Positions 50,586 through 59,300 of a DNA stretch of 64,000 bases are shown here, piece by piece. The stretch covers positions 158,623 through 222,622 of the forward strand of contig NZ_BMTQ01000014.1 of the NCBI RefSeq assembly GCF_014649755.1, given 5' to 3'. Position 1 is the stretch's first letter. Each line of letters starts with the position of its first letter. The DNA comes from Streptomyces litmocidini (GTDB lineage Bacteria > Actinomycetota > Actinomycetes > Streptomycetales > Streptomycetaceae). Under the pieces are notes generated by a model, which ran no database searches, was not told where the DNA came from, and saw only the letters and a program-made list of their open reading frames with translations. The position numbers and the translations under genes were made by a program.

Positions 50586-50633
50586 CCCGGCCGCTTCCCG
50601 CACCCGGGCCCCGGCCGCTTCCCGCACCCGGGC
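50586..50633. repeat. Two identical 24-bp direct repeats
   Basis: Two identical head-to-tail 24-bp units (50586-50609 and 50610-50633) lie in the 327-base gap between the VOC gene and the intact AraC gene. No gene is apparent in the gap; an open frame through it on the plus strand is probably not translated. Confidence 0.75.
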
Positions 50634-50857
50634 CCGGCGGTGCGGCCCGAGCACGGAGTCCCGTGGGGACGGGGCGGCCGGACGACGAATCGCGGGTCGG
50701 CGCCCCGGAGCCCACGCCGTGTTGGCCGGAAACGGGCTGCCCGGCCCGCGCACTCGCTCTCCACGATGGGCACGTGCCCAAGGCGAACCCTCAGGAGCCG
50801 TCCGGCCTGCGCCCCGACCCGGAGAGGGCCGGCGGACGGGGCGGGCTGCTGACCACC

Positions 50858-51913
50858 ATGTCGAGCGAGGCGGTGCGGGCCGTGGACCGGTTCGCGTGGT
50901 ACTCCGACCAGATACAGCAGCACATCTTCCCCATCACGCTCTCAACGCCCTACACGGCGGACTTCCGTTCCGAGGTGTCAGCGCTCCGGCTCGGTGCGGT
51001 GCAGGTCGCACGCTTCGCTTTTCCTCCGCTGGAAGCGGCGCGTACGGCACGACACATCCGGAGCGACGATCCCGAGACCTACCAACTGGGGTGGATGCGC
51101 CGCGGCGCCATGGCGGCCACTCAACTCCGCAACGACGCGTTCGTCGGGCCGGGCGACATGGTCCTCTTCGGCACGTCCCACCCCCTGCGGGCCGGTGTGC
51201 GGGACGAGGGCAGCACGGTCGAGGTGGTGGTGCTCCGCATCCCGAAGAACGCCCTGCCCCTACCGTCCGCCCAGGCCGACCGCCTCCTCGCACGACGACT
51301 CGCCCCCGAGGGGGTGAGCGGTGCCCTGCTGCACCAGCACCTGCACACCCTGCTCGCCCGCGCGTCCGAGGTCGGGCCGGCAGAAGCCCACCGCCTGGGC
51401 ACCATCACCGCCGACCTGGTCGCCTCCTTCGCCGCCGAGCGGCTCGACACGGCAGAGCTCGTGCCGTGGGAGACCCGCACCACGGTGCTGCGTGCCCGGA
51501 TCAACGCCTTCATCACCCACCACCTCGGCGACCCGGAGCTCCGACCGGCGGTCATCGCCGCCCACCACCACATCTCCCTGCGGACCCTCCACGCCTTGTT
51601 CCAGCAGGAACCGGCCACGGTCGCGGCGACGATCCGGCACCGGCGCCTGGAACGCTGCCGCGCCGACCTCGCCGACCCCGGAATGAGCGACCGGCCGATC
51701 GCCGCCATCGCCGCCCGCTGGGGACTGCTCGTACCGGCCGAGTTCAGCCGTGCGTTCAGGGCCGCATACGGAACGAGCCCGGGCGAGTACCGAGCGGAAA
51801 CGGCCCGTCTCCGACGATCCGCACGGGACCACAAGCCCCTGTGCACGCACCCACAAGCCGATCCGGCGGGCCGACGGCACGATGAGGACTCACCGACCCG
51901 GGCGGCGTGCTGA
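50858..51913 (+). CDS. AraC-family transcriptional regulator
   Basis: This 351-aa protein has an N-terminal AraC_binding_2-like cupin region. It begins AVRAVDRFAWYSDQI, and YQLGWMRRGAMAATQLRN and FVGPGDMVLFGTSHPL are landmarks. The C-terminal double HTH includes LRPAVIAAHHHISLRTLHAL and DRPIAAIAARWGLLVPAEFS. FSRAFRAAYGTSPGEYR is the classical AraC signature ending. The ATG at 50858 is preferred because homologues start just there; an in-frame GTG near 50774 is an alternative. Its codon use is less biased than its neighbours. No clear target gene lies beside it. Confidence 0.87.
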   Translation: MSSEAVRAVDRFAWYSDQIQQHIFPITLSTPYTADFRSEVSALRLGAVQVARFAFPPLEAARTARHIRSDDPETYQLGWMRRGAMAATQLRNDAFVGPGDMVLFGTSHPLRAGVRDEGSTVEVVVLRIPKNALPLPSAQADRLLARRLAPEGVSGALLHQHLHTLLARASEVGPAEAHRLGTITADLVASFAAERLDTAELVPWETRTTVLRARINAFITHHLGDPELRPAVIAAHHHISLRTLHALFQQEPATVAATIRHRRLERCRADLADPGMSDRPIAAIAARWGLLVPAEFSRAFRAAYGTSPGEYRAETARLRRSARDHKPLCTHPQADPAGRRHDEDSPTRAAC

Positions 51914-52014
51914 TCGACGGGGGCCAGGGTCGACGTCGCTCCGCGCCCACCGCACAGGGCCGCCCGCAGGAGACTCTGACGTGATCATCCGTGCGCTGGC
52001 TCGGGGGAGACACC

Positions 52015-52182
52015 ATGTACTTCGGCGACTGGGAGAAGCAGCAGGCGTACGACCGGGGACGCCAGGACGAACGCGACCGGATCCGGCGGTCGGTCGACGG
52101 CGGCGATGACGGCGACGGATGCTTCGGCTTGATCATCATCTGCATCGTCATCTACGTGATCGTCAAGGCCTGTTCGGGCTGA
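52015..52182 (+). CDS. 55-aa single-pass membrane protein
   Basis: This short protein starts MYFGDWEKQQAYDRGRQDER, a charged cytoplasmic part. It ends with a hydrophobic span (CFGLIIICIVIYVIVKACSG) that should anchor it in the membrane, flanked by Cys residues. GGGGGAGACACC directly precedes the ATG. I do not recognise the family. It stands alone at the edge of a region of gene fragments. Confidence 0.65.
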   Translation: MYFGDWEKQQAYDRGRQDERDRIRRSVDGGDDGDGCFGLIIICIVIYVIVKACSG

Positions 52183-52437
52183 CGCCGGGCCGGGGCGGTT
52201 TCCCCGGCCCGACCACCGCCCGGCACGACGCGGACGGCGGACCGGCCCCCGGGGCCTCCCCGACGACCGCGCGCACCCGACCTTCACGGGCCTTCGCCGA
52301 CGGGGCTGATGCCGGCTGGCGGGGTCTTGGATTCAATCGGTGGTGTCGCGTCCTGGGGCGGGGCCAGGGTGTCACGCATCCGTTCCCGAGAGGGACGGTG
52401 TCGGTTCGTCGAGAAAAAGCAGGAGGTGAGGACATCG

Positions 52438-52509
52438 ATGACTGTCACGGTGACGGGCTCTGCCCGCATTCAGGAGTTCATCGTTCCCACCTCCGTGGTC
52501 TCCGGCTGA
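52438..52509 (+). CDS. 23-aa micro-ORF behind a perfect Shine-Dalgarno sequence
   Basis: The ATG at 52438 follows AGGAGGTGA (52421-52429), complementary over nine bases to the usual 16S anti-SD, at the ideal 8-base spacing. The peptide begins MTVTVTGSARIQEF and ends IVPTSVVSG before TGA. It could be a leader or the front of a truncated peptide precursor gene, since an RsgA fragment follows within three bases. I do not recognise it. Confidence 0.5.
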   Translation: MTVTVTGSARIQEFIVPTSVVSG

Positions 52510-52512
52510 GAC

Positions 52513-52766
52513 CCGTTCGATCCGCGCGCTCGGAGGGCGCCGGCGACCCCCGGTACGTGCGCGCGTGCCTGCCGCGCCGTACGGCCTTCGCGCGCTCCAC
52601 CTCCTCCAAGCGGTCCGAGGGCCAGATCCTCGCGGCTAACGTCGACCACGCCGTCATCACGGTCTCGCTCGCCGTCGAGCTCGACCTCGGCCGGATCGCG
52701 CGCTTCCTCGCCCTGGCCTGGGGGAGCGGGAGTCATACGCAACAGTGCTCACCTGCACAGACGTAG
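52513..52766 (+). pseudogene. Fragment of ribosome small-subunit GTPase RsgA
   Basis: One frame reads ACLPRRTAFARSTSSKRSEG, then QILAANVDHAVITVSLAVEL and DLGRIARFLALAWGSG. This is the junction of the OB-fold and the start of the GTPase domain of RsgA, about 65 residues of a protein of about 350. Homology ends near 52731 and the frame stops at 52766. No start and no P-loop remain. It is an excised or duplicated fragment, not a functional gene. Confidence 0.75.
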
Positions 52767-53026
52767 CGTGGGAACACGCGGCTGAGCAGGAGGCCCGCCG
52801 TCCCGTGTGAGCCGACTGCGGTACGAAGTTCACCGACGAGCTGTGGAGGACCATCGAGCCCGTCGGCTGGGGCCGGGTCCCGTCGCACCGCACTCGGACC
52901 ACCTTTGACGCCACGCTCCACCCCGCCGGCCCGACACCATGTCCGTCGCCACTGGTCGCCTGGGACCTGCTGCCCGGGCTGGACGACCGTGCGGACGGGG
53001 ACACGGAAGCGGACAGCTTCGAGTAG
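52745..53026 (+). pseudogene. Zinc-ribbon-like hypothetical interrupted by in-frame TGA
   Basis: A frame from GTG 52745 reads VLTCTDVAWEHAAEQEARRP-V, then TGA (52808-52810), then ADCGTKFTDELWRTIEPVGW and on to TAG at 53024. The motif expected is V-C-x-D-C-G-x-x-F-T-D-E-x-W, so the stop again occupies a Cys codon position of a CxxC pair. The rest of the frame is open and 93 codons long. The family assignment is tentative. A single TGC/TGT to TGA change explains it; the surrounding region is full of decayed genes. Confidence 0.5.
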
Positions 53027-53153
53027 GCATACGTGCCGGGCCGTCATCTTCCAATTGGGTCAAGCCATTACACGGAAGACGAGCGCTCGACCATAGAGAA
53101 TTTCAGTGTTGAACATCACTTCGAGTACATGACATAGAAGTCTTTTTGCTCGC

Positions 53154-53180
53154 TTGACCAAAACTTGATCTGGTTAAGGT
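53154..53180 (+). promoter_or_regulatory. Candidate promoter before the LamG gene
   Basis: An AT-rich stretch (about 53040-53200) precedes the LamG gene, unusual in this window. It contains TTGACC (53154-53159) and TAAGGT (53175-53180), spaced 15 bases, which is short for a typical sigma-70 type promoter. The assignment is by eye only. Confidence 0.3.
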
Positions 53181-53250
53181 CTCCTCGTTACTGCTTTCAC
53201 AGCCCGTGCACAGGTGGCTCGTGAAGAGCTGCCGGGGGGAAGGACAGCGC

Positions 53251-56127
53251 GTGACTGCGCAATTCAAGGGGGGACGGTGGCTGGGTGTTCTGCTCGGCTC
53301 CGCGCTTCTGATGGGAATGGCGGTGCCCGTCGGGTCCGCCGAAGAACCGGAGCCGACGCTCCCCGGTCTCCACGCGGTGACCCAGGGGGCCGTCGAGGAG
53401 GCCAGGGAGACCGGCCGCCCGGTCGAGGACATGTCGCAGCGAGGCATCGCCGAGCGGGTCTTCGCCGAGCCCGAGGGCGGCTTCACCGCCGAGCTCTCCG
53501 CCGCACCCCGATGGGTGCCGCAGAAGGACGGGAGTTGGAAGGACCTCGACACCACACTGGAGATCAAGCCGGACGGCTCGGTCGGCCCCCGGTCGGCCCT
53601 CGTCGACGTGGAGTTCTCCGGCGGTGGCACCGACCCGCTGGTCGAGGTCGCAGACGCCGGCCGCAGCGCCGCCCTGAAGTGGCCCGAACGTCTCCCGGCG
53701 CCCGTCCTTGTCGGCGACGTCGCCGAGTACCGCTCGGTCATCCCTGGCGTCGATCTCCAGATGAAGGCCACACCCGAGGGCTTCCAGCAGGTTCTCGTCG
53801 TCCGGACCGAAGAGGCCGCGGCCGATCCGGCCCTCTCCGACATTCGCCTGGAGCAGAGCAACGACGGCCTGAAAATTGCCGAGAACGCCGAGGGCGGCCT
53901 GCTCGTCAGTGACGACACCACCGGAGAGATCCTCTTTTCCGGAGCGGCCCCGCTCATGTGGGACTCCGGAAGCGAGGCGGCCGCCCGGGCCGCGCCGTCG
54001 GGCGACCCGAAGGATGCCCTCCAGGAGGATCCGGCCGTCGCCCCCATGCCCGGCGACGACCACGCCGAGGTCGGCATGACCGTCGACACCGACTCGGTCA
54101 CCCTCACGCCGGACCCGGCGCTCCTCGCCGCCGCCGACGCGTCCAGCCTCCCGCTCTACATCGACCCGCCGCTCAGCGTGGAGAAGCCCACAGCGCCCGG
54201 CAAGCGCTCCTTCTACACCTGGGCGAACAGCGACTCCCCGAGTACCGAGTACGCCAACTTCGACGATGACAAGGGAATCGGCCGCTGCAGCAGCGGAGGC
54301 TGTGGGTCCGCTTATGTCGGCCGGATGTACTTCGAGTTCAACCTCGACGGCTGGGAGAACCGGAAGATCTACGACGCCACGTTCAGTGTCTATGAGACCT
54401 TCTCCTACTCCTGTAGCCCGAGCTGGGTGAACCTGCACCGCGTCGATGAGAACGCCCTCTCCACTGGCACCAACTGGGGCAACAAACCCGCTGACGGCGA
54501 CCTCATGGGTGACCGGAGCGTCGCCTACGGCAACGAGCAGTTCGGCTGTGAGAACGGCACCGTCAACTTCAACGACAACCCGGAGGAGACGAACGAGAAC
54601 CTCACCTCCACCGTCCGCTCGAAGGCCGCAGCGGGCGCGTCGGTCGCCTTCTCCCTGCGTGCCGCGGACGAGGACGCGGCGAGCGGCTGGAAGCGCTTCA
54701 AGGGCGACACCGGAACGCTCCGGATCTACTACAACACCCTCCCCGGCAAGCCCTCCGGCGAGAAGACGACGAGTCCGGCCACCGCGTGTGTCACCGGATC
54801 CGGCCGACCGTGGCTGAACCAGAACGACACCACCCCGGTTCTCACTGTCTCTGCCAACGACGCCGACGCTCACAACATCAAGGTCACCTTCCGTGCCTGG
54901 GACATGCTGCCGAACGCGACCGACGTTCAGGTGTACGGGGACCTGGTGACCGGCTACGAACCGGACGGCTCCTTCGAGAAGGCGATCCCGAGCGGCTACC
55001 TCAAGCACGGGCACACCTACAACTGGCACGCCCAGGCGAGTGACGGCATCGACGCCGGAGCCTGGTCGGACTGGTGCGAGTTCTCCGTCGACACCGAGGA
55101 CCCGGACAAGCCCGCCGTGGGCCTGCCGCCGCTGGCGGACATCAAGGCCGGCCAATCCATGCCCTTCACCCTCAAGGCGAACGGCAACCGCGACTCCGTC
55201 TACGGCAACGATGTCCAGTACTACCTGTGGGGCCTCAACGACTCGACCCCGTCTGCCAAGGTCGATCCGGCCACCCTCGGCGCGGACGGCACCACGTCGG
55301 TGCCCATCCCCAAGTTCGGTCTCCACACGCTCTACTTCCAGAGCGTTGACCGCGCGGGCAACGCCAGCACCGTCGAGAAGGTCACCTTCCAGGCCGGACG
55401 GGCCTGCTCCGACCCCTCGGCCGAGTCCTGCACCGTCGGCTCCTACCGTTTCGACGAGACGACGGGCACCGTCGCCGCCGACTCCTCCGGCGTGGGCACT
55501 GCGGACAAGTCTCCGCTCACCGTGAGCGGCGGCGCCTGGGTGGCAGGCGCGGACACCGCGGTCGTCACCGACAAGGCCGTTCGCTTCGACGGTGTCGCCA
55601 CCGACTACGCCACCGGCCCCAGCCGCGTCGACACCAGCAAGTCCTTCACCGTCTCCGCCTGGGCCAAGGTGACCGACGTCACGGTCAACCGGGCCGTGGT
55701 CAGCCAGTCCGGAGCCGTCGGCAACGGCTTCGCGATCTACTGGTCCACCACCAACGGCTGGACGCTCTCCCGGCACCGGCTCGACTCCGGCACCGACTCC
55801 GCCCGCGCCTACGCCGGGCTCACGCAGAGCACTTCGTACGTCGGGCAGTGGGTGCACCTGGCTGGGGTCTTCGACCCCACCCGGAACACCATCACGCTCT
55901 ACGTCAACGGGAACGAGGTCGCCTCCGACCAGGTGATCCCGTCCGCCGACGGAGGCACGACCTGGGACCCGACCAAGAGCTGGAACGCCACGGCCGGGCT
56001 CCAGGTCGGCCGTGGTAAGTGGGCGGGCGCGTACGCCGACCCCTTCAAGGGCGACATCGACGACGTCCGGATCTACCCGACCGTCCTCGAACGCAGCGAC
56101 ATCGGCCGCCTTGCGTCCCAGCGTTAA
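53251..56127 (+). CDS. Secreted DNRLRE/LamG-domain protein
   Basis: This 958-aa protein has a Sec signal peptide (LGVLLGSALLMGMAVPVGSAEE). The mature N-terminal region (AERVFAEPEGGFTAELSAAP, then WVPQKDGSWKDLDTTLE) is typical of proteins that precede RHS genes in Streptomyces. A DNRLRE-like module begins near residue 320 (SFYTWANSDSPSTEYANF). A fibronectin-like segment follows, then a LamG/concanavalin-type domain from about residue 730 (GSYRFDETTGTVAADSSG to VGRGKWAGAYADPFKGDIDD). No cell-wall sorting motif was seen. It probably binds glycans or works with the RHS protein. GTG at 53251 follows GGAAGGA; the stop is TAA. Confidence 0.85.
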   Translation: MTAQFKGGRWLGVLLGSALLMGMAVPVGSAEEPEPTLPGLHAVTQGAVEEARETGRPVEDMSQRGIAERVFAEPEGGFTAELSAAPRWVPQKDGSWKDLDTTLEIKPDGSVGPRSALVDVEFSGGGTDPLVEVADAGRSAALKWPERLPAPVLVGDVAEYRSVIPGVDLQMKATPEGFQQVLVVRTEEAAADPALSDIRLEQSNDGLKIAENAEGGLLVSDDTTGEILFSGAAPLMWDSGSEAAARAAPSGDPKDALQEDPAVAPMPGDDHAEVGMTVDTDSVTLTPDPALLAAADASSLPLYIDPPLSVEKPTAPGKRSFYTWANSDSPSTEYANFDDDKGIGRCSSGGCGSAYVGRMYFEFNLDGWENRKIYDATFSVYETFSYSCSPSWVNLHRVDENALSTGTNWGNKPADGDLMGDRSVAYGNEQFGCENGTVNFNDNPEETNENLTSTVRSKAAAGASVAFSLRAADEDAASGWKRFKGDTGTLRIYYNTLPGKPSGEKTTSPATACVTGSGRPWLNQNDTTPVLTVSANDADAHNIKVTFRAWDMLPNATDVQVYGDLVTGYEPDGSFEKAIPSGYLKHGHTYNWHAQASDGIDAGAWSDWCEFSVDTEDPDKPAVGLPPLADIKAGQSMPFTLKANGNRDSVYGNDVQYYLWGLNDSTPSAKVDPATLGADGTTSVPIPKFGLHTLYFQSVDRAGNASTVEKVTFQAGRACSDPSAESCTVGSYRFDETTGTVAADSSGVGTADKSPLTVSGGAWVAGADTAVVTDKAVRFDGVATDYATGPSRVDTSKSFTVSAWAKVTDVTVNRAVVSQSGAVGNGFAIYWSTTNGWTLSRHRLDSGTDSARAYAGLTQSTSYVGQWVHLAGVFDPTRNTITLYVNGNEVASDQVIPSADGGTTWDPTKSWNATAGLQVGRGKWAGAYADPFKGDIDDVRIYPTVLERSDIGRLASQR

Positions 56128-56136
56128 CAGCTCCCT

Positions 56137-56172
56137 GTGCCGGACCGGTCGCTGACCCCGACCGGCCGGCAC
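56137..56172 (+). terminator. Probable terminator after the LamG gene
   Basis: A 13-bp stem with one bulge (56137-56150 with 56160-56172) and a 9-base loop starts nine bases after the stop. It suggests separate transcription of the RHS gene. The rest of the 270-base gap has direct copies of cggaccggtcg but no gene. Confidence 0.5.
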
Positions 56173-56397
56173 CCGGACCGGTCGTGGGGACCTGCTCCCC
56201 GTGGCTGGCCTCTCCGGGTGGCCCCGAGCCGCCCGCGCCGATCACACAGACCACACCGCGTACCGGGCCCGCCGCCCGGGGTGGTGACAAGGACGGGCCG
56301 CCCCCACGAGGGCGGCTCGTCGGGGGAGGCACGGCGGCATGTCGCCGTGCCCTGAATCGGCCCCGCGGAGCGCGGTGGCCGTTGAGGAGTCGCGCAG

Positions 56398-59300
56398 ATG
56401 CGCATCGGAGCAAGGGGCCTGAGGGCCCGTAGAGCCTTCCTGAGAAGGAGCGGCGGAGTCACGGCCTGGGGGGTGGTGGGAGCCGTCACCCTGACCCTCC
56501 TGCAAGCTCCCGCCGTGGGGGCCGCCGACGGATTCGACGAGGCGGCGCGGGAGAAGCGGCGCCCGAAGACGACCGTCATGGACTCGGTCGACGTCACTCC
56601 GCTCGCCTGGGAGAAGGACGGCGAGAAGGACGCCGCCGCCGAGGCGGCCGCCGTGCCGTACCCGAAGGCCGTCTGGCCGGCCGCAGGGAAGGGCGTGGCC
56701 GAACTCCCGGTCGCGGGCTTGCGTGCCCGGGCCCTCGACGGCAGCCTGACCGCTGCCGAGGCGGCGGTCGAGGACCGGGCGGGCACCCTGCCGGTCCGGA
56801 TCGTCACCCCGCCTGCCGTACGCGGCAAGCTCGCGTCCCGGAACGCTGCCGCCCGAGAGGCCGGTGCCGAGGCCCTGGGCACCCAGGTGCCCGGACGCGT
56901 CGACGTCGAGGTCATGTCCCGGGCGAAGACCGCACAGGCCGGCGTCGACGGCCTGCTGCTGACCGTCGCCCGCGCCGACGGCGAGACCGCCGCCGGCCGC
57001 ATCACCGTCAAGATCGACTACAAGGCCTTCGCCGCGGCCTACGGAGGCGACTGGGCCTCGCGCCTTCGCGTCGTCCAGCACAGCTCCTGCCTGATCACCT
57101 CGGCCACGCCCGGGGCGTGCGCCGACGGCAAGGTCCTGAGGACCTCCAACGACCGGAAGAACGGCACGCTCACGGCCGAGCTCGCCCTCCCCGAGAGCAC
57201 CACCGGCACCGGGGCCGCGGCACGCGCCACCGCCGCGTCCGCCCCCGTCACCGGCCTCTCCGTGCTCTCCGTCTCCGCCGGCGCCGCGGGCAGCTCGGGC
57301 AACTACGCCGCGACCTCGCTCACCCCGTCCGGCACCTGGTCCGTCGCCGGCAACTCGGGTTCCTTCACCTGGCAGTACCCGATGCGGGTCCCGCCGTCGG
57401 TCGCGGGTCCCTCGCCGCAGCTGTCCCTCTCGTACAGCTCCGGCAGCGTCGACGGCCGTACCGCCTCCACCAACTCCCAGACCAGCTGGGTCGGCGAGGG
57501 CTTCGATCTGTCCCAGGGGTACATCGAGCGCTCCTACCGGTCCTGCAAGGACGACGGGCACGACACGGAGGGCGAGGAGAAGTACGACCTCTGCTGGCAC
57601 TCCGACAACGCCACCATGTCCTTCGGCGGCCGCAACGGCGAGCTGGTCAAGAAGTCCGGCGCCGACGCCAGCCGCACGCTCGACGGCAACCCGGACATGA
57701 AGCTGGAGGGCACCTGGCGTCTGAAGGCCGACGACGGCACGCGCGTGGAGCGGTGGTCCGGCGGCTTCAACACCGGTGACAGCAAGGAGTTCTGGGTCGT
57801 CACCACCACCGACGGCACCCGCTACTACTTCGGCCGCAACAAGCGCACCGCGGCCGACGGCGAGTCGCAGGAGTCGGCCTGGCAGGTGCCCGTGTACGGC
57901 GACGACTCGGGCGAGCCCTGCCACGCGTCCACCTTCAAGGACTCGCGCTGCAACCAGACGTGGCGGTGGAACCTGGACTATGTCGTCGACGTCCACGGCA
58001 ACTCCATGACCCTGTACTGGGACAAGGAGACCAACCGTTACGGCGCCATGCGCGACGACGTCTCGGTCGCCTACGACCGCGGCGGTTACCTCAAGCGCAT
58101 CGAGTACGGCGAGCGCGAGGACAGCGACCTCACGACCGAGGCCCCGGCCCGGGTCGTCTTCGGCGTTGCCGAGCGCTGCGACGGCGCCGCGGCCGACTGC
58201 GAGCCCGGCGACCTGAAGGAGGACACCGCCACCCGCTGGCCCGACGTCCCCTTCGACCAGATATGCACGGACACCGACTCCTGCAAGGAGCAGTGGTCCC
58301 CGGCCTTCTTCTCCCGCAAGCGGCTGACCTCCGTCACCACCCAGATCCTGAAGTCCGGAAGCTACACCCCGGTCGACACCTGGACCCTGGACCAGTCCTA
58401 CCCGGCGACCGCCGACACCTCGCCGCGCTCCCTGTGGCTCCAGAGCATCACCCACGTCGGCAAGGCCAACGGCGGGACCAGCGAGAGCCTGAAGACGGTC
58501 TTCTACGGAGTCAAGAACACCAACCGGGTGCACGCCGAGGCCCAGGACCGCGACCCGATGTACAAGTGGCGCATCCGCGCCATCCGTTCGGAGAGCGGCG
58601 GCGAGATCGCCGTCAACTACAAGCCCGTCGAATGCACCGTCTCCGACCTGCCGACGCCGTACACCAACACCAAGCGGTGCTTCCCCTCCTTCTGGTCGAA
58701 GGAGGGCGCGATCGGCGAGGACGAGGACTGGTTCCACAAGTACGTCATCGACACGGTGATCGAGGACGACCGCACGGTCGCCGGTCTGAACAAGACGACG
58801 AAGTACGAGTACTACGGGGGTGCAGCCTGGCGCTACGACGACAGCGAGCTGGCCAAGAGCAAGAACAAGACCTGGAGCCAGTTCCGGGGCTTCCAGACCG
58901 TCCGCACCGTCACCGGTGACGCCGGCACCGCGCAGCTCAGCTCCGAGGCGACCTACCTCCGGGGCATGGACGGCGACCGGACGAACGGCGACGGCGGCAC
59001 CGAGGACGTCTGGGTCACCGCCTCCGACGGTACCCGGATCGAGGACAAGGACCGCCTCCAGGGCTACCAGCTGGAGGCCCGCACCTACTCCTCCGTCCCC
59101 GCCGCCACGGCCGCCGACCGCGCGGCCAAGGAGGTCAACGGGTCGGTCAACCGGCCGTGGCTCTCCTCACCCACCGCGACCGAGGGCTCCGACGAGGCCC
59201 TCTTGCTGGCCACCGACCGCGTCAACACCCGCACGGCCGTCACCGGCGGGATCCGCCGGACCGCGATCGACCACAGCTACGACGCCTACGGCATGCTCAC

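Noticed and set aside
48422..51913. A 1163-codon plus-strand protein linking YihY, the AraC pseudogene and the second AraC gene
   Set aside because: Only two separate segments of this frame show homology (49880-50010 and from 50858); the rest is out-of-frame YihY sequence.
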